Source: JBFMHP01 sp040752855
Lineage (GTDB): Bacteria; Pseudomonadota; Gammaproteobacteria; RBG-16-57-12
Assembly: GCA_040752855.1 (NCBI GenBank)
Contig: JBFMHP010000021.1
Coordinates: forward strand, 1-64,000
Length of the DNA stretch: 64,000 nt
Reading direction: 5' to 3'
In this document: piece after piece, positions 34,342-41,928 of the stretch
Layout of the letters: each line of letters starts with the position of its first letter
Numbering within the stretch: the stretch's first letter is position 1
Position numbers and translations under genes: made by a program
The notes under the pieces: generated by a model
The model's database searches: none
What the model was told of the DNA's origin: nothing
What the model saw: only the letters and a program-made list of their open reading frames with translations

Positions 34342-35337
34342 ATGGCCATGAGCGCTGAAATCCCCTTTGAAGGCCTGGAACCCGAGGTCCTCCTCCGCGC
34401 CGTGGAGAGCGTGGGTTATCTCTGCGACGGGCGGCTGCTTGCGCTCAACAGTTACGAGAACCGCGTCTACCAAGTCGGCATCGAGGAGGCGCAGCCGCTG
34501 GTGGCGAAATTCTATCGGCCGGGGCGTTGGAGCGATGCGGCGATCCTGGAGGAGCATGCTTTTTCCCTGGAGTTGGCGGAAAGAGAGATCCCGGTTGTCG
34601 CGCCGCTGCGCAATGAAGAAGGCGAGAGCTTGCATCACCATCAGGGCTTTCGCTTCGCCTTGTTTCCGCGCCGCGGCGGGCGCTGGCCGGATCTCGACGA
34701 TCCGGAAAAACTGCGCTGGCTGGGGCGTTTCCTCGGGCGCATCCATGCAGTGGGGGCGGCTCGGCGTTTCGCGCATCGCCCGTCGCTCGACATCCAAAGC
34801 TTCGGCGAGGATTCATACCAATTTCTCTTGGAGCGGGATTTTCTCCCGGCTTATCTGAGTAAGGTCTATCGCAGCGTGGTCGAGGACCTCCTGCGGCAGG
34901 TGCGCGCGGTGTTCGAGGCGGTTGGGCCTTGCACCGCCCTGCGCCTGCACGGGGACTGTCATCCGGGCAACATCCTCTGGGGCGAGCACGGCCCGCACTT
35001 CGTCGATCTGGACGACAGCCGCATGGGCCCGGCGGTGCAGGATCTGTGGATGCTGCTCTCCGGCGCGCGCCATGAGCAGGAGCAGCAGTTGATGGCGATC
35101 GTCGAGGGCTATCAGGAGTTTCGCGAGTTTGATGCGCTGGAGCTTGGTCTGATCGAGGCACTGCGCGCCCTGCGGCTGATCCATTACGCCGCCTGGTTGG
35201 CGCGCCGCTGGCAGGACCCTGCCTTCCCGCACAACTTCCCCTGGTTCAACACACCGCGCTACTGGGAGGAGCATTGTCAGGCCCTGCGCGAACAAACGGC
35301 CCTGCTGGAGGAGCCGCCGTTGCGGTTATATCTTTGA
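34342..35337 (+). CDS. srkA: Stress response kinase A (RdoA/YihE family)
   Basis: 331 residues. A Ser/Thr protein kinase with the aminoglycoside phosphotransferase fold. The catalytic loop LRLHGDCHPGNILW and metal site HFVDLDDSRMGPAVQDLWML are intact, and the N-terminal SYENRVYQVG and lysine segment LVAKFYRPGRWSDAAILEEH are typical. In E. coli it works with the Cpx response and protects against MazEF-mediated death. No dsbA follows here, unlike E. coli. Confidence 0.93.
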   Translation: MAMSAEIPFEGLEPEVLLRAVESVGYLCDGRLLALNSYENRVYQVGIEEAQPLVAKFYRPGRWSDAAILEEHAFSLELAEREIPVVAPLRNEEGESLHHHQGFRFALFPRRGGRWPDLDDPEKLRWLGRFLGRIHAVGAARRFAHRPSLDIQSFGEDSYQFLLERDFLPAYLSKVYRSVVEDLLRQVRAVFEAVGPCTALRLHGDCHPGNILWGEHGPHFVDLDDSRMGPAVQDLWMLLSGARHEQEQQLMAIVEGYQEFREFDALELGLIEALRALRLIHYAAWLARRWQDPAFPHNFPWFNTPRYWEEHCQALREQTALLEEPPLRLYL

Positions 35338-35411
35338 GTTCGCTGTTTCTGTAATCCCGTGTAAACTGGGGGTGTGTTGGGTGAGGCATTCGAAATCCTG
35401 TTAAGAAGTCT

Positions 35412-35618
35412 ATGCACGAAAGCGAGATTGCAACGATCAAGCAATGGATAGCCGAACTGAGCCTGGAGCACCGTGACCTGGACGAGGTGATCGAACGTCT
35501 GTCGCAGGAACGTTGGGTTAACACCCTTCAAATACAACGACTTAAAAAACGCAAGCTGGCCCTCAAAGACCAGATCGCCAAACTCCAAAGCAAGCTCATC
35601 CCTGATCTCGATGCCTGA
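35412..35618 (+). CDS. DUF465/YdcH family small protein
   Basis: 68 residues, helical and basic. The pattern ELSLEHRDLDEVIERL...VNTLQIQRLKKRKLALKDQIAKLQ is that of DUF465 proteins, which form a short antiparallel coiled coil. The role is unknown. It is monocistronic. Confidence 0.88.
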   Translation: MHESEIATIKQWIAELSLEHRDLDEVIERLSQERWVNTLQIQRLKKRKLALKDQIAKLQSKLIPDLDA

Positions 35619-35723
35619 TCGACCTTCCTCCGGTGGCTGATCGCGCCATCAAAATATTGAAAAAAATGTGACTTTGATTTAGTGTGAAGCAAGTCTCGTT
35701 TCATTTTGGTGTGCGAGGGTGCG

Positions 35724-36200
35724 ATGTATCAAGGACACTGCAGGCGGGTAGCGGACCGGCGCAACCAACCCCAGCCATTACATCTGCACGGTGTTTTTGG
35801 CCGCCGCAAGCTGGGTCGCCGCGCCTCTGATACCGCCGGTCTGAACCCGGCACTCGATCATTATCCCTTCCTGTTACTGCTTTGCGTGTTGAGCATATTG
35901 CTGCTCTGCGTGCTTGACGCCTTTCATACCACCCAGTTACTGAGTCTTGGCGCGCGTGAACTCAATCCTTTGATGGATATCTTGGTTCGTCATGATCACC
36001 GCTGGTTTGTCCTCACCAAGGTCGCGTTGACCGGGCTATGCCTGATCGTGCTGGTGGCCTACCGGCACGCGCGCTGGTTCGGGTTGCGCACCCGCACCCT
36101 GTTGGGGCTTATCCTGGCGGTGTATTCGCTACTGATTGCTTACCAGTTCGCACTGTTTCCCGCGGACTATCCGTATACCTTGCATCCATTCGCGGACTGA
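35724..36200 (+). CDS. DUF5658-type small membrane protein
   Basis: 158 residues from ATG 35724, preferred over the GTG at 35706 because GAGGG lies in front. A basic N-terminus (RRVADRRNQPQ, GRRKLGRRASD) is followed by three TM helices (about 45-65, 90-110, 122-140). The segment LDAFHTTQLLSLGARELNPLMD between helices is the hallmark of DUF5658. Function is unknown. A strong terminator follows. Confidence 0.75.
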   Translation: MYQGHCRRVADRRNQPQPLHLHGVFGRRKLGRRASDTAGLNPALDHYPFLLLLCVLSILLLCVLDAFHTTQLLSLGARELNPLMDILVRHDHRWFVLTKVALTGLCLIVLVAYRHARWFGLRTRTLLGLILAVYSLLIAYQFALFPADYPYTLHPFAD

Positions 36201-36227
36201 TGTGTCCGTCTTAACACAAGGGGGGTT

Positions 36228-36253
36228 GCCGGCCGCGAGGCCGGCTTTTTTTT
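36228..36253 (+). terminator. Intrinsic terminator after the DUF5658 gene
   Basis: GCCGGCC and GGCCGGC pair around GCGA and are followed by eight T. Confidence 0.93.
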
Positions 36254-36266
36254 GCGACGTACAAAT

Positions 36267-36299
36267 AAAAACGGCAAACCCGGGGGTGGGGCTTGCCGA
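36267..36299 (-). terminator. Intrinsic terminator of the Fur-linked small RNA and of slyX
   Basis: On the minus strand CGGCAA pairs with TTGCCG, with further inner G-C pairs, followed by TTTTTATTT. Confidence 0.85.
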
Positions 36300-36370
36300 A
36301 CGGTGAAACTGCACACCGTTTTTGGGGGGATCGGTGTCGTTGTGTAAGTAAGTATGCACGGCTTTTTTGC
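36267..36370 (-). ncRNA. Candidate Fur-regulated small RNA
   Basis: A minus-strand transcript of about 104 nt is predicted between the slyX stop and the facing terminator. It starts about 36370, behind TTGACA and a Fur box. A first hairpin ACACCG/CGGTGT exposes the loop ATCCCCCCAAAAA. The end is an intrinsic terminator: CGGCAA and TTGCCG with inner CCCC/GGG pairing, then TTTTTA (36267-36299). No credible protein is encoded. Position, size, Fur control and terminator match RyhB/PrrF-type iron-sparing RNAs, though I see no clear sequence homology to either. Confidence 0.65.
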
Positions 36371-36375
36371 AAAAT

Positions 36376-36404
36376 GCAAATAATTCTCATTTGCGAATTG
36401 TCAA
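36376..36404 (-). promoter_or_regulatory. Promoter with overlapping Fur box
   Basis: GCAAATAATTCTCATTTGC (36376-36394, plus strand) is a near-palindromic Fur box with 13 of 19 matches to the classical consensus. On the minus strand TTGACA (36399-36404) is a perfect -35 box, with TATTTG (36377-36382) 16 bp further as a weak -10 box, so Fur would cover the promoter. The -35 overlaps the slyX stop codon region. Confidence 0.75.
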
Positions 36405-36604
36405 TAATGCGGCGGTGGGGTCTCTTCGCTCTGCGGGGCGATGTTCGAGGGGGCGAGCGAGCGCATCTGGTCAGTAAGCGTTAGGAGGCGGCGGTGCAAG
36501 AGATCGATCTGATCCTGCTGGCGCGTCACGATGTCGTTGAGCTGCTGGAGGGTGTCTTCCTGAAAGGCGAGACGGGTCTCCAGTTCGATGATGCGGTCTT
36601 CCAT
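36401..36604 (-). CDS. slyX: SlyX family protein
   Basis: 67 residues from ATG 36604, chosen because GGAGAT lies six bases upstream; the ATG at 36616 overlaps the rlmKL stop (TAATG). A coiled coil (EDRIIELETRLAFQEDTLQQLNDIV) is followed by a Pro-rich tail ending PPPHY, as in SlyX. Function is unclear, although E. coli slyX mutants affect lysis by phiX174. It is coupled to rlmKL, and its end overlaps the promoter of the small RNA. Confidence 0.9.
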   Translation of the reverse strand: MEDRIIELETRLAFQEDTLQQLNDIVTRQQDQIDLLHRRLLTLTDQMRSLAPSNIAPQSEETPPPHY

Positions 36605-36615
36605 CGAGATCTCCA

Positions 36616-38757
36616 TTAGCGGGTGATCCTCCAGCAATTGTGGATGCGCGGGTTGCGGGCGAAATCCTCGGGGATGGTCTGCTTGGTGATGCCGACGATG
36701 TTCAGCTCGCTGAGCGCCGCCGTGTCCAGTTTGAACTTGCGGTGGTTGTTGGAAAAGATCAGCACGCCGCCGGGGCCGAGCAGCTTGACGGTGGCGCGCA
36801 GCAGTTCCACATGGTCGCGCTGCACGTCGAACTCCTGCGTCATGCGCTTGGAATTGGAGAAGGTGGGCGGATCGAGGAAGATGAGATCGAAGCGCAGATA
36901 CGGGTTATCCGCGGCTTCGACGATCCAGTCCAGGCAGTTGGCTTGGATGAAGCGGTGCTGGTCGCCCGTGATGCCGTTGAGCGCGAGATTGCGCCGTGCC
37001 CAGTCCAGATAGGTGTTCGACATATCGACCGTGGTCGTCGCGCGCGCCCCGCCGAGGGCCGCATGCACCGTGGCAACGCCGGTGTAGGCGAACAGATTGA
37101 GGAACCGTGTGTCTTTGGCCACCTCCCCGAGCATCTGACGGGTGAGGCGGTGGTCGAGGAAGAGGCCGGTGTCCAGGTAATCGCTGAAGTTCACCCAGCA
37201 CTTGGCGCGCCCGTCGCTGACGACGTGGAACTCTTCCTTTTGATCGAACTTTTCATACTGCGCCGTGCCCTTCTGGCGGCGGCGCTGCTTGAGAAACAGA
37301 TTGTGCGGCGCCACCTCCAGCGCCTGACAGATCGCCGGCAGTGATTCCTGCAAACGCTGCGCGGCCTTGGCCGGATCTACACTTGCCGGGGCCTGATATT
37401 CCTGCACGTGCACCCAGCGTTCCTCGCCTTGATAGAGATCGATGGCCAAGGCGTACTCCGGCAGATCGGCATCGTAGACGCGATAACAGCTCACATTCTC
37501 ACGCTTCGCCCACTTGGCGAGATGTTTGAGGTTCTTGCGCAGCCGGTTGATCAGCATTTCCGCGCCGGGGCTTGGCGTGGCCGACTCAGACGAGACCTGT
37601 GCCGCGCGCGGCGGATAGATGAACAGCTTGCATTCCAGCGCGCCGTTATACAGCGTGTCCGGCGGCGCGCCGTAGAGGCCGATGTCGGCCATCAAGGCGG
37701 GCGTGCCGGTGAAGATGGCCGCCGCCCACGCGGAAAAACTCTGCTGGAGCTGGTTCCCCAGCTGGCGGTAGAGCAGGCGCAGGTCTGCGGATTTGCCCAG
37801 ACGTTCGCCGTATGGCGGATTGGTGACGAGCAATCCGGGTGTCAGGTGATCGGGCCGGGCGGATTGCATCGTAGCCGTGGTGATGCCGATGAAATCGCTC
37901 AAGCCCGCGCGGGCGATGTTTTCGCGTGCAAGGGCGATGGTCTTCGCATTCATGTCACACCCACGGATGGACGGGATGCCGCCAAGACCTGCCGCGCGGC
38001 GCGCCTCGGCCTCGGTGCGCAGGGCCGCCCACAGTGGAGCATCGTGCTGCTTCCAGGCGTTGAAGCCGAAATAGTCGCGCAATAATCCCGGTGCGACATC
38101 GCCGGCCATCAGCGCGCCTTCGATCAGCAGCGTCGCCGAGCCGCACATCGGATCGAACAGGCTGCCGCCGTTCTTGGCGATCTCCGGCCAGCCGGCTAGC
38201 AGCAGGATCGCGGCGGCGAGGTTTTCCTTCAGCGGCGCCTCGCCGCCTTCGCTGCGATAGCCGCGCCGATGCAGGCTCTCGCCGGAGAGATCGAGGCTCA
38301 GTGTGGCCTGATTCTTCAGCAGATAGACATTGAGCCGGATGTCGGGGCGCAGCGTGTCGATGGAAGAACGCGCCCCGCATTGCTCGCGTTGTTGGTCGAC
38401 GATGGCGTCCTTGACCTTGAGCGCGCCGAACTGGCTGTGCGCGATGCGCGAGCGCGCGGTGTTGAAATCGATCGCTAACGTTTGCTCCGGGGTGAAATGC
38501 GCGCGCCAGTCGATGGCCTGGATGTTCTCGTAGAGCTGCTCGGGCGTCTTGGCCTCGAAGTGCGCGAGCGGCAACAACACGCGGTTGGCGAGGCGCGACC
38601 ACAGACAAACCTTGTAGGCCGTCTCCAGCGTGCCGGTGAAGGCCACGCCGCGGCGTTGCGGTTGGATGTCGTGCGCGCCGAGGCCGCGCAGCTCCTCGGC
38701 GAGCAGCGCTTCGAGATGGGTGGCGGTGGCGGCGAAGAAATGGAGTGGTTCGGTCAT
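36616..38757 (-). CDS. rlmL: Bifunctional 23S rRNA methyltransferase RlmKL
   Basis: 713 residues from ATG 38757 (MTEPLHFFAATATHLEALLAEELRGLGA). It makes m2G2445 (N-terminal RlmL) and m7G2069 (C-terminal RlmK) in 23S rRNA. A THUMP domain (about 45-155), the RlmL methyltransferase with NPPYGERLG (about 310) and the RlmK methyltransferase with FAYTGVATVHAALGGA and LDPPTFSNSKRM are present. Length matches E. coli (702). Its stop overlaps a slyX start. Confidence 0.95.
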   Translation of the reverse strand: MTEPLHFFAATATHLEALLAEELRGLGAHDIQPQRRGVAFTGTLETAYKVCLWSRLANRVLLPLAHFEAKTPEQLYENIQAIDWRAHFTPEQTLAIDFNTARSRIAHSQFGALKVKDAIVDQQREQCGARSSIDTLRPDIRLNVYLLKNQATLSLDLSGESLHRRGYRSEGGEAPLKENLAAAILLLAGWPEIAKNGGSLFDPMCGSATLLIEGALMAGDVAPGLLRDYFGFNAWKQHDAPLWAALRTEAEARRAAGLGGIPSIRGCDMNAKTIALARENIARAGLSDFIGITTATMQSARPDHLTPGLLVTNPPYGERLGKSADLRLLYRQLGNQLQQSFSAWAAAIFTGTPALMADIGLYGAPPDTLYNGALECKLFIYPPRAAQVSSESATPSPGAEMLINRLRKNLKHLAKWAKRENVSCYRVYDADLPEYALAIDLYQGEERWVHVQEYQAPASVDPAKAAQRLQESLPAICQALEVAPHNLFLKQRRRQKGTAQYEKFDQKEEFHVVSDGRAKCWVNFSDYLDTGLFLDHRLTRQMLGEVAKDTRFLNLFAYTGVATVHAALGGARATTTVDMSNTYLDWARRNLALNGITGDQHRFIQANCLDWIVEAADNPYLRFDLIFLDPPTFSNSKRMTQEFDVQRDHVELLRATVKLLGPGGVLIFSNNHRKFKLDTAALSELNIVGITKQTIPEDFARNPRIHNCWRITR

Positions 38758-38864
38758 GTCGGGCGATACTGATAAATGACCGGCAATCTTATCACAAAGC
38801 AGAATGGCGGAGCGCTGGCCGAGGCGATGGGCGGCCGCCGGGGGATGCGGCACGGAGGTGGTGT

Positions 38865-39737
38865 TTATTCGTTATTGGTCCACTTGCGGCGATTGATCAC
38901 ATAACCGGTGATCTTGCCCTTGAAGGGGATGAGCAGCATGCCATCGAGCCGATCACACACCTTGGGATCGCGGATGCTGCTGATGCCGATGGTCATGCCG
39001 TCGTGGCCGGCGCGCGGCTGGGCGCGGTAGGTGCCGCACAGACGGTCCCACCACGGCAGATTGAAACCGAAGTTGCAGTTGCTCTCGTCCTCCTCAATGG
39101 AGTGGTGCACACGGTGCATGTCGGGCGTGACGACGAAGCGCCGCAGGATGCGATCGAGCCCCAGCGGCAGCTTCGCGTTGGCGTGATTGAACATCGCGGT
39201 GGCATTGAGCAGGATCTCGAAGATGATCACGGCCAGCACCGGCGGGCCGAGCACACTGATGGCCGCGAACTTGATCAGCATCGACAGGAGGATCTCGATG
39301 GGATGAAAACGCGCGCCGGTGGTGACATCGAAATCGAGGTCGGCGTGATGCACGCGATGCAGCCGCCAGAGCGCCGGCACCGCATGGAACATCACGTGTT
39401 GCAGATAGATGATGAAATCCAGCGCCACGACGCTCGCGATCACGGCAAGGGCAAACGGCACATCAAAGTGATTGAACAACCCCCAGCCCTGATCCGCCGC
39501 GAACGCCGCCATGCCCACGGCCGCGGCGGGAAAGATCAGTCGCACCAGCGCGGTGTTGAGAAACACCAGGCCGAGATTATTGGTCCAGCGCAGGGGCTTG
39601 GAGACCGTCAACGGCCGGCGCGGAGCGAACACCTCCCACAATCCCATCACGGCGAGGATGCCGAAAAAGAATCCAAGACGCAGCGGTGCTTCGTGCGCGA
39701 GTACCCAGCTTGAAAAATCCACAGTGTTGTATCCCAC
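38865..39737 (-). CDS. Fatty acid hydroxylase/sterol desaturase family protein
   Basis: 290 residues with four to six TM helices and three histidine clusters of the di-iron type: HVMFH (about 122), HRVHH (about 135) and a later HRVHHS (about 208). It probably hydroxylates or desaturates a membrane lipid; the substrate is unknown. The start is the GTG at 39737, with no good ribosome site, so it is uncertain. It shares no operon. Confidence 0.85.
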   Translation of the reverse strand: MGYNTVDFSSWVLAHEAPLRLGFFFGILAVMGLWEVFAPRRPLTVSKPLRWTNNLGLVFLNTALVRLIFPAAAVGMAAFAADQGWGLFNHFDVPFALAVIASVVALDFIIYLQHVMFHAVPALWRLHRVHHADLDFDVTTGARFHPIEILLSMLIKFAAISVLGPPVLAVIIFEILLNATAMFNHANAKLPLGLDRILRRFVVTPDMHRVHHSIEEDESNCNFGFNLPWWDRLCGTYRAQPRAGHDGMTIGISSIRDPKVCDRLDGMLLIPFKGKITGYVINRRKWTNNE

Positions 39738-39751
39738 GAGATTGGTGCAGC

Positions 39752-39770
39752 GGTGTATCTACTATACACC
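39752..39770. promoter_or_regulatory. Palindrome between two minus-strand genes
   Basis: GGTGTAT-CTACT-ATACACC is a perfect 7-bp inverted repeat straddling the stop codon of the kinase gene and just before the hydroxylase gene. There is no T-run, so it may be an operator of the hydroxylase gene. Confidence 0.35.
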
Positions 39771-41840
39771 CGCCGGTGCGGTTCCGGAGCGGTGCGCCGC
39801 CGTGGCGGGCAATGGTATCTCGGCGACGATGGTCACCCCTTGGTTGGGCAGGGCACGGATCTCCACGTCGCCGCCGAGGGCGACCACGCGTTCGCGCATG
39901 CTGGTGAGGCCGAAACCGTTGTGGCGCGAGCCGGGATCGTAGCCGATGCCGTTATCGGTGATGATGAGGCACAGGCGGTTGCGGGGGTCGCCGTTGCGGC
40001 GGCAATGCCGGAGCGTAATGGAGGCCTGGTTGGCGTGGGAGTGCTTGGCGATGTTGGTCAGCGCCTCCTGGATGATGCGATAGAGTGCGATGTTGATCGT
40101 CTCGCCCAGTTCGCCTACGGTGGTGTCGTAGGCAAACTTGCAGCGGATGTCGGGATACTGCCGCGACCAGGAATCGATGTGCTCCTGAATGCTGCTGAGC
40201 AGGCCGAGTTCATCCAGCGCGGCGGGGCGCAGCCGCAGCACCAAGTCGCGGGTTTCGCTTTGGATATGGCGCGCGCTCGAACTGATGATCTCGGCGTAGC
40301 TGTGGATCTTGTCGATCTGATCGGAGGGCAGATTGGCGATCGCCTGGGCATGCAGGTTGATCGCGGCGATGTATTGGCTCAACTCATCGTGCAGCTCGTG
40401 GGCGAGGTGTTGGCGCTCCTCCTCCTGCACGGAATAGAGGCGCTGGGTCAGACGGCGGTTTTGCTCGAGCAGCGACTGGGTTCGTTCCTCCGCGGCCTTG
40501 CGTTCGGTGATGTCGGTCGAGATGCCGCATAGGGCATAGGGACGGCCGGCGCTGTCGAGCAACGGAAACTTGGTGGAAAGATAGACATGTATACCGTCGT
40601 GCTGCTGGGCACGCTCCTCGAAGGTCATGGGTTTCAGCTGCGCCATCACCTGACGGTCGTTGCGGGTGTAGGCTTCCGCCAGTTCCGGCGGAAATAACTC
40701 ATCGACCGTCTTGCCGATGAGGTCCGCGCGGCTGATACCGAACAGCCCTTCGAAACGCTGGTTGATCAGGGTAAAACGCAGATCACGGTCCTTGACGTAG
40801 ATGATCGCCGGGGAGTGATCGAGGATCGCCTGCAGCCGCGCCTCGCTTTCCTTGAGCGAGGCCTCGATCTGCTTGCGCCGGGCGATATCCTCTTGCAGCT
40901 GATTGAACAACACATGGCTGGTCAGGGAGTCGGCGATACGCTCGGCGATGTCCTTGAGCAGCTTCTGGTCGCTTTCGCTCCAGAGACGTTGACGGCCGCA
41001 TTGGTGCATGCCGAGCAGCCAGGGCTCGCCGAGCAGGGGGCGCAGGGCGATGACGATCTGGGTCTTGATGTTGAACTGCCGCAACACCTCGCCGACCTCA
41101 TCCTTTTGGGTGAAATCGAACATGACCGGCATGTCGCTGGCCAACGCCGCCTGGAATATCTTGGCGGAAACCGGGTCGGTGGGGACCTCCAGGTTCAGCG
41201 CCAAGGCGCCGGGATACTCCGGCACGTTGGCCTCCACCGGCACGCGCCAGGAGGCCGAGTTCGGATCACAGGGGTAGAGGAACCAGGCGCGATCGGCCTT
41301 GAAGATGGCGAGCATCTCCTGCACCACCTTTTGCAGCATCTCCTCGGTGCCGGTGCTGCGCGCCAGCACGCGCGAGATCCGGTCGAGGTTCTGGTAATGC
41401 GCGCGGCTGGCCTTGAGGGCCTCTTCCGCCTGTCGCTGCTCGGTGATGTCGCGCGCGATCCAGACGACCTTGCGCGGCCCGTGACTGACACCCGGCAGGG
41501 GTGCGACATGGGCCTCGAAACAGCGCACGCCGGCGATGACATCGAGTTGATAGCGAAAGGTCTGGGGTTGTTGCGTATCCAGTGCCAGATGGATGACCTT
41601 AAGGCAGTTCGTAGCGATATCTGCGGGCAGGATCTCGGCGATGCGTCTGCCTTTCACATTTTTCGCCTCGGAATAAAGCAGGCGGCTGGCGGGGTTGAGC
41701 ACATCGACATAGCGGCCGTCCTCGTCGAGGATGAAGGCCAGATCGGGCAGCACCGAGGCGAAGGCCCGCAGCATCGCCTCGTTGTCGCCCAAGGTGGGGG
41801 CGTTATAGCTGTCTGCTTCCGTGTATTGGGGATTGTCCAT
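39762..41840 (-). CDS. PAS-GAF-PAS sensor histidine kinase of the NarX/DegS type
   Basis: 692 residues without TM helices, so cytosolic. PAS (about 25-145; PDLAFILDEDGRYVDVLNPASRLLY), GAF (about 165-320), PAS (about 335-455; ILDHSPAIIYVKDRDLRFTLINQRFEGLFG), then HisKA_3 with the phospho-acceptor in EEERQHLAHELHDELSQYIAAI (about 485) and HATPase_c (ITDNGIGYDPGSRHNGFGLTSMRERV). HisKA_3 kinases pair with NarL/FixJ regulators; none is adjacent, so it is an orphan in this window. Confidence 0.88.
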   Translation of the reverse strand: MDNPQYTEADSYNAPTLGDNEAMLRAFASVLPDLAFILDEDGRYVDVLNPASRLLYSEAKNVKGRRIAEILPADIATNCLKVIHLALDTQQPQTFRYQLDVIAGVRCFEAHVAPLPGVSHGPRKVVWIARDITEQRQAEEALKASRAHYQNLDRISRVLARSTGTEEMLQKVVQEMLAIFKADRAWFLYPCDPNSASWRVPVEANVPEYPGALALNLEVPTDPVSAKIFQAALASDMPVMFDFTQKDEVGEVLRQFNIKTQIVIALRPLLGEPWLLGMHQCGRQRLWSESDQKLLKDIAERIADSLTSHVLFNQLQEDIARRKQIEASLKESEARLQAILDHSPAIIYVKDRDLRFTLINQRFEGLFGISRADLIGKTVDELFPPELAEAYTRNDRQVMAQLKPMTFEERAQQHDGIHVYLSTKFPLLDSAGRPYALCGISTDITERKAAEERTQSLLEQNRRLTQRLYSVQEEERQHLAHELHDELSQYIAAINLHAQAIANLPSDQIDKIHSYAEIISSSARHIQSETRDLVLRLRPAALDELGLLSSIQEHIDSWSRQYPDIRCKFAYDTTVGELGETINIALYRIIQEALTNIAKHSHANQASITLRHCRRNGDPRNRLCLIITDNGIGYDPGSRHNGFGLTSMRERVVALGGDVEIRALPNQGVTIVAEIPLPATAAHRSGTAPAGV

Positions 41841-41928
41841 GGTAATCGCTGTCTTGTGCGTCGTGCTCAGGTAATTTTAGTGGCTGAGTCCGCCAGATCT
41901 ATAAGCAGGTGTGCCTTCCGTTATTTAT

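Noticed and set aside
36167..36379. Minus-strand frames of about 70 residues in the slyX downstream region
   Set aside because: Composition is Pro/Lys/Arg-rich without similarity, no ribosome site was seen, and they would read through two terminator hairpins. The small-RNA reading explains the region better.
39735..39800. Possible tRNA between the hydroxylase and kinase genes
   Set aside because: The GGTGTAT/ATACACC palindrome gives one arm only. No acceptor stem, T-loop GTTCGA in position or anticodon arm could be assembled.
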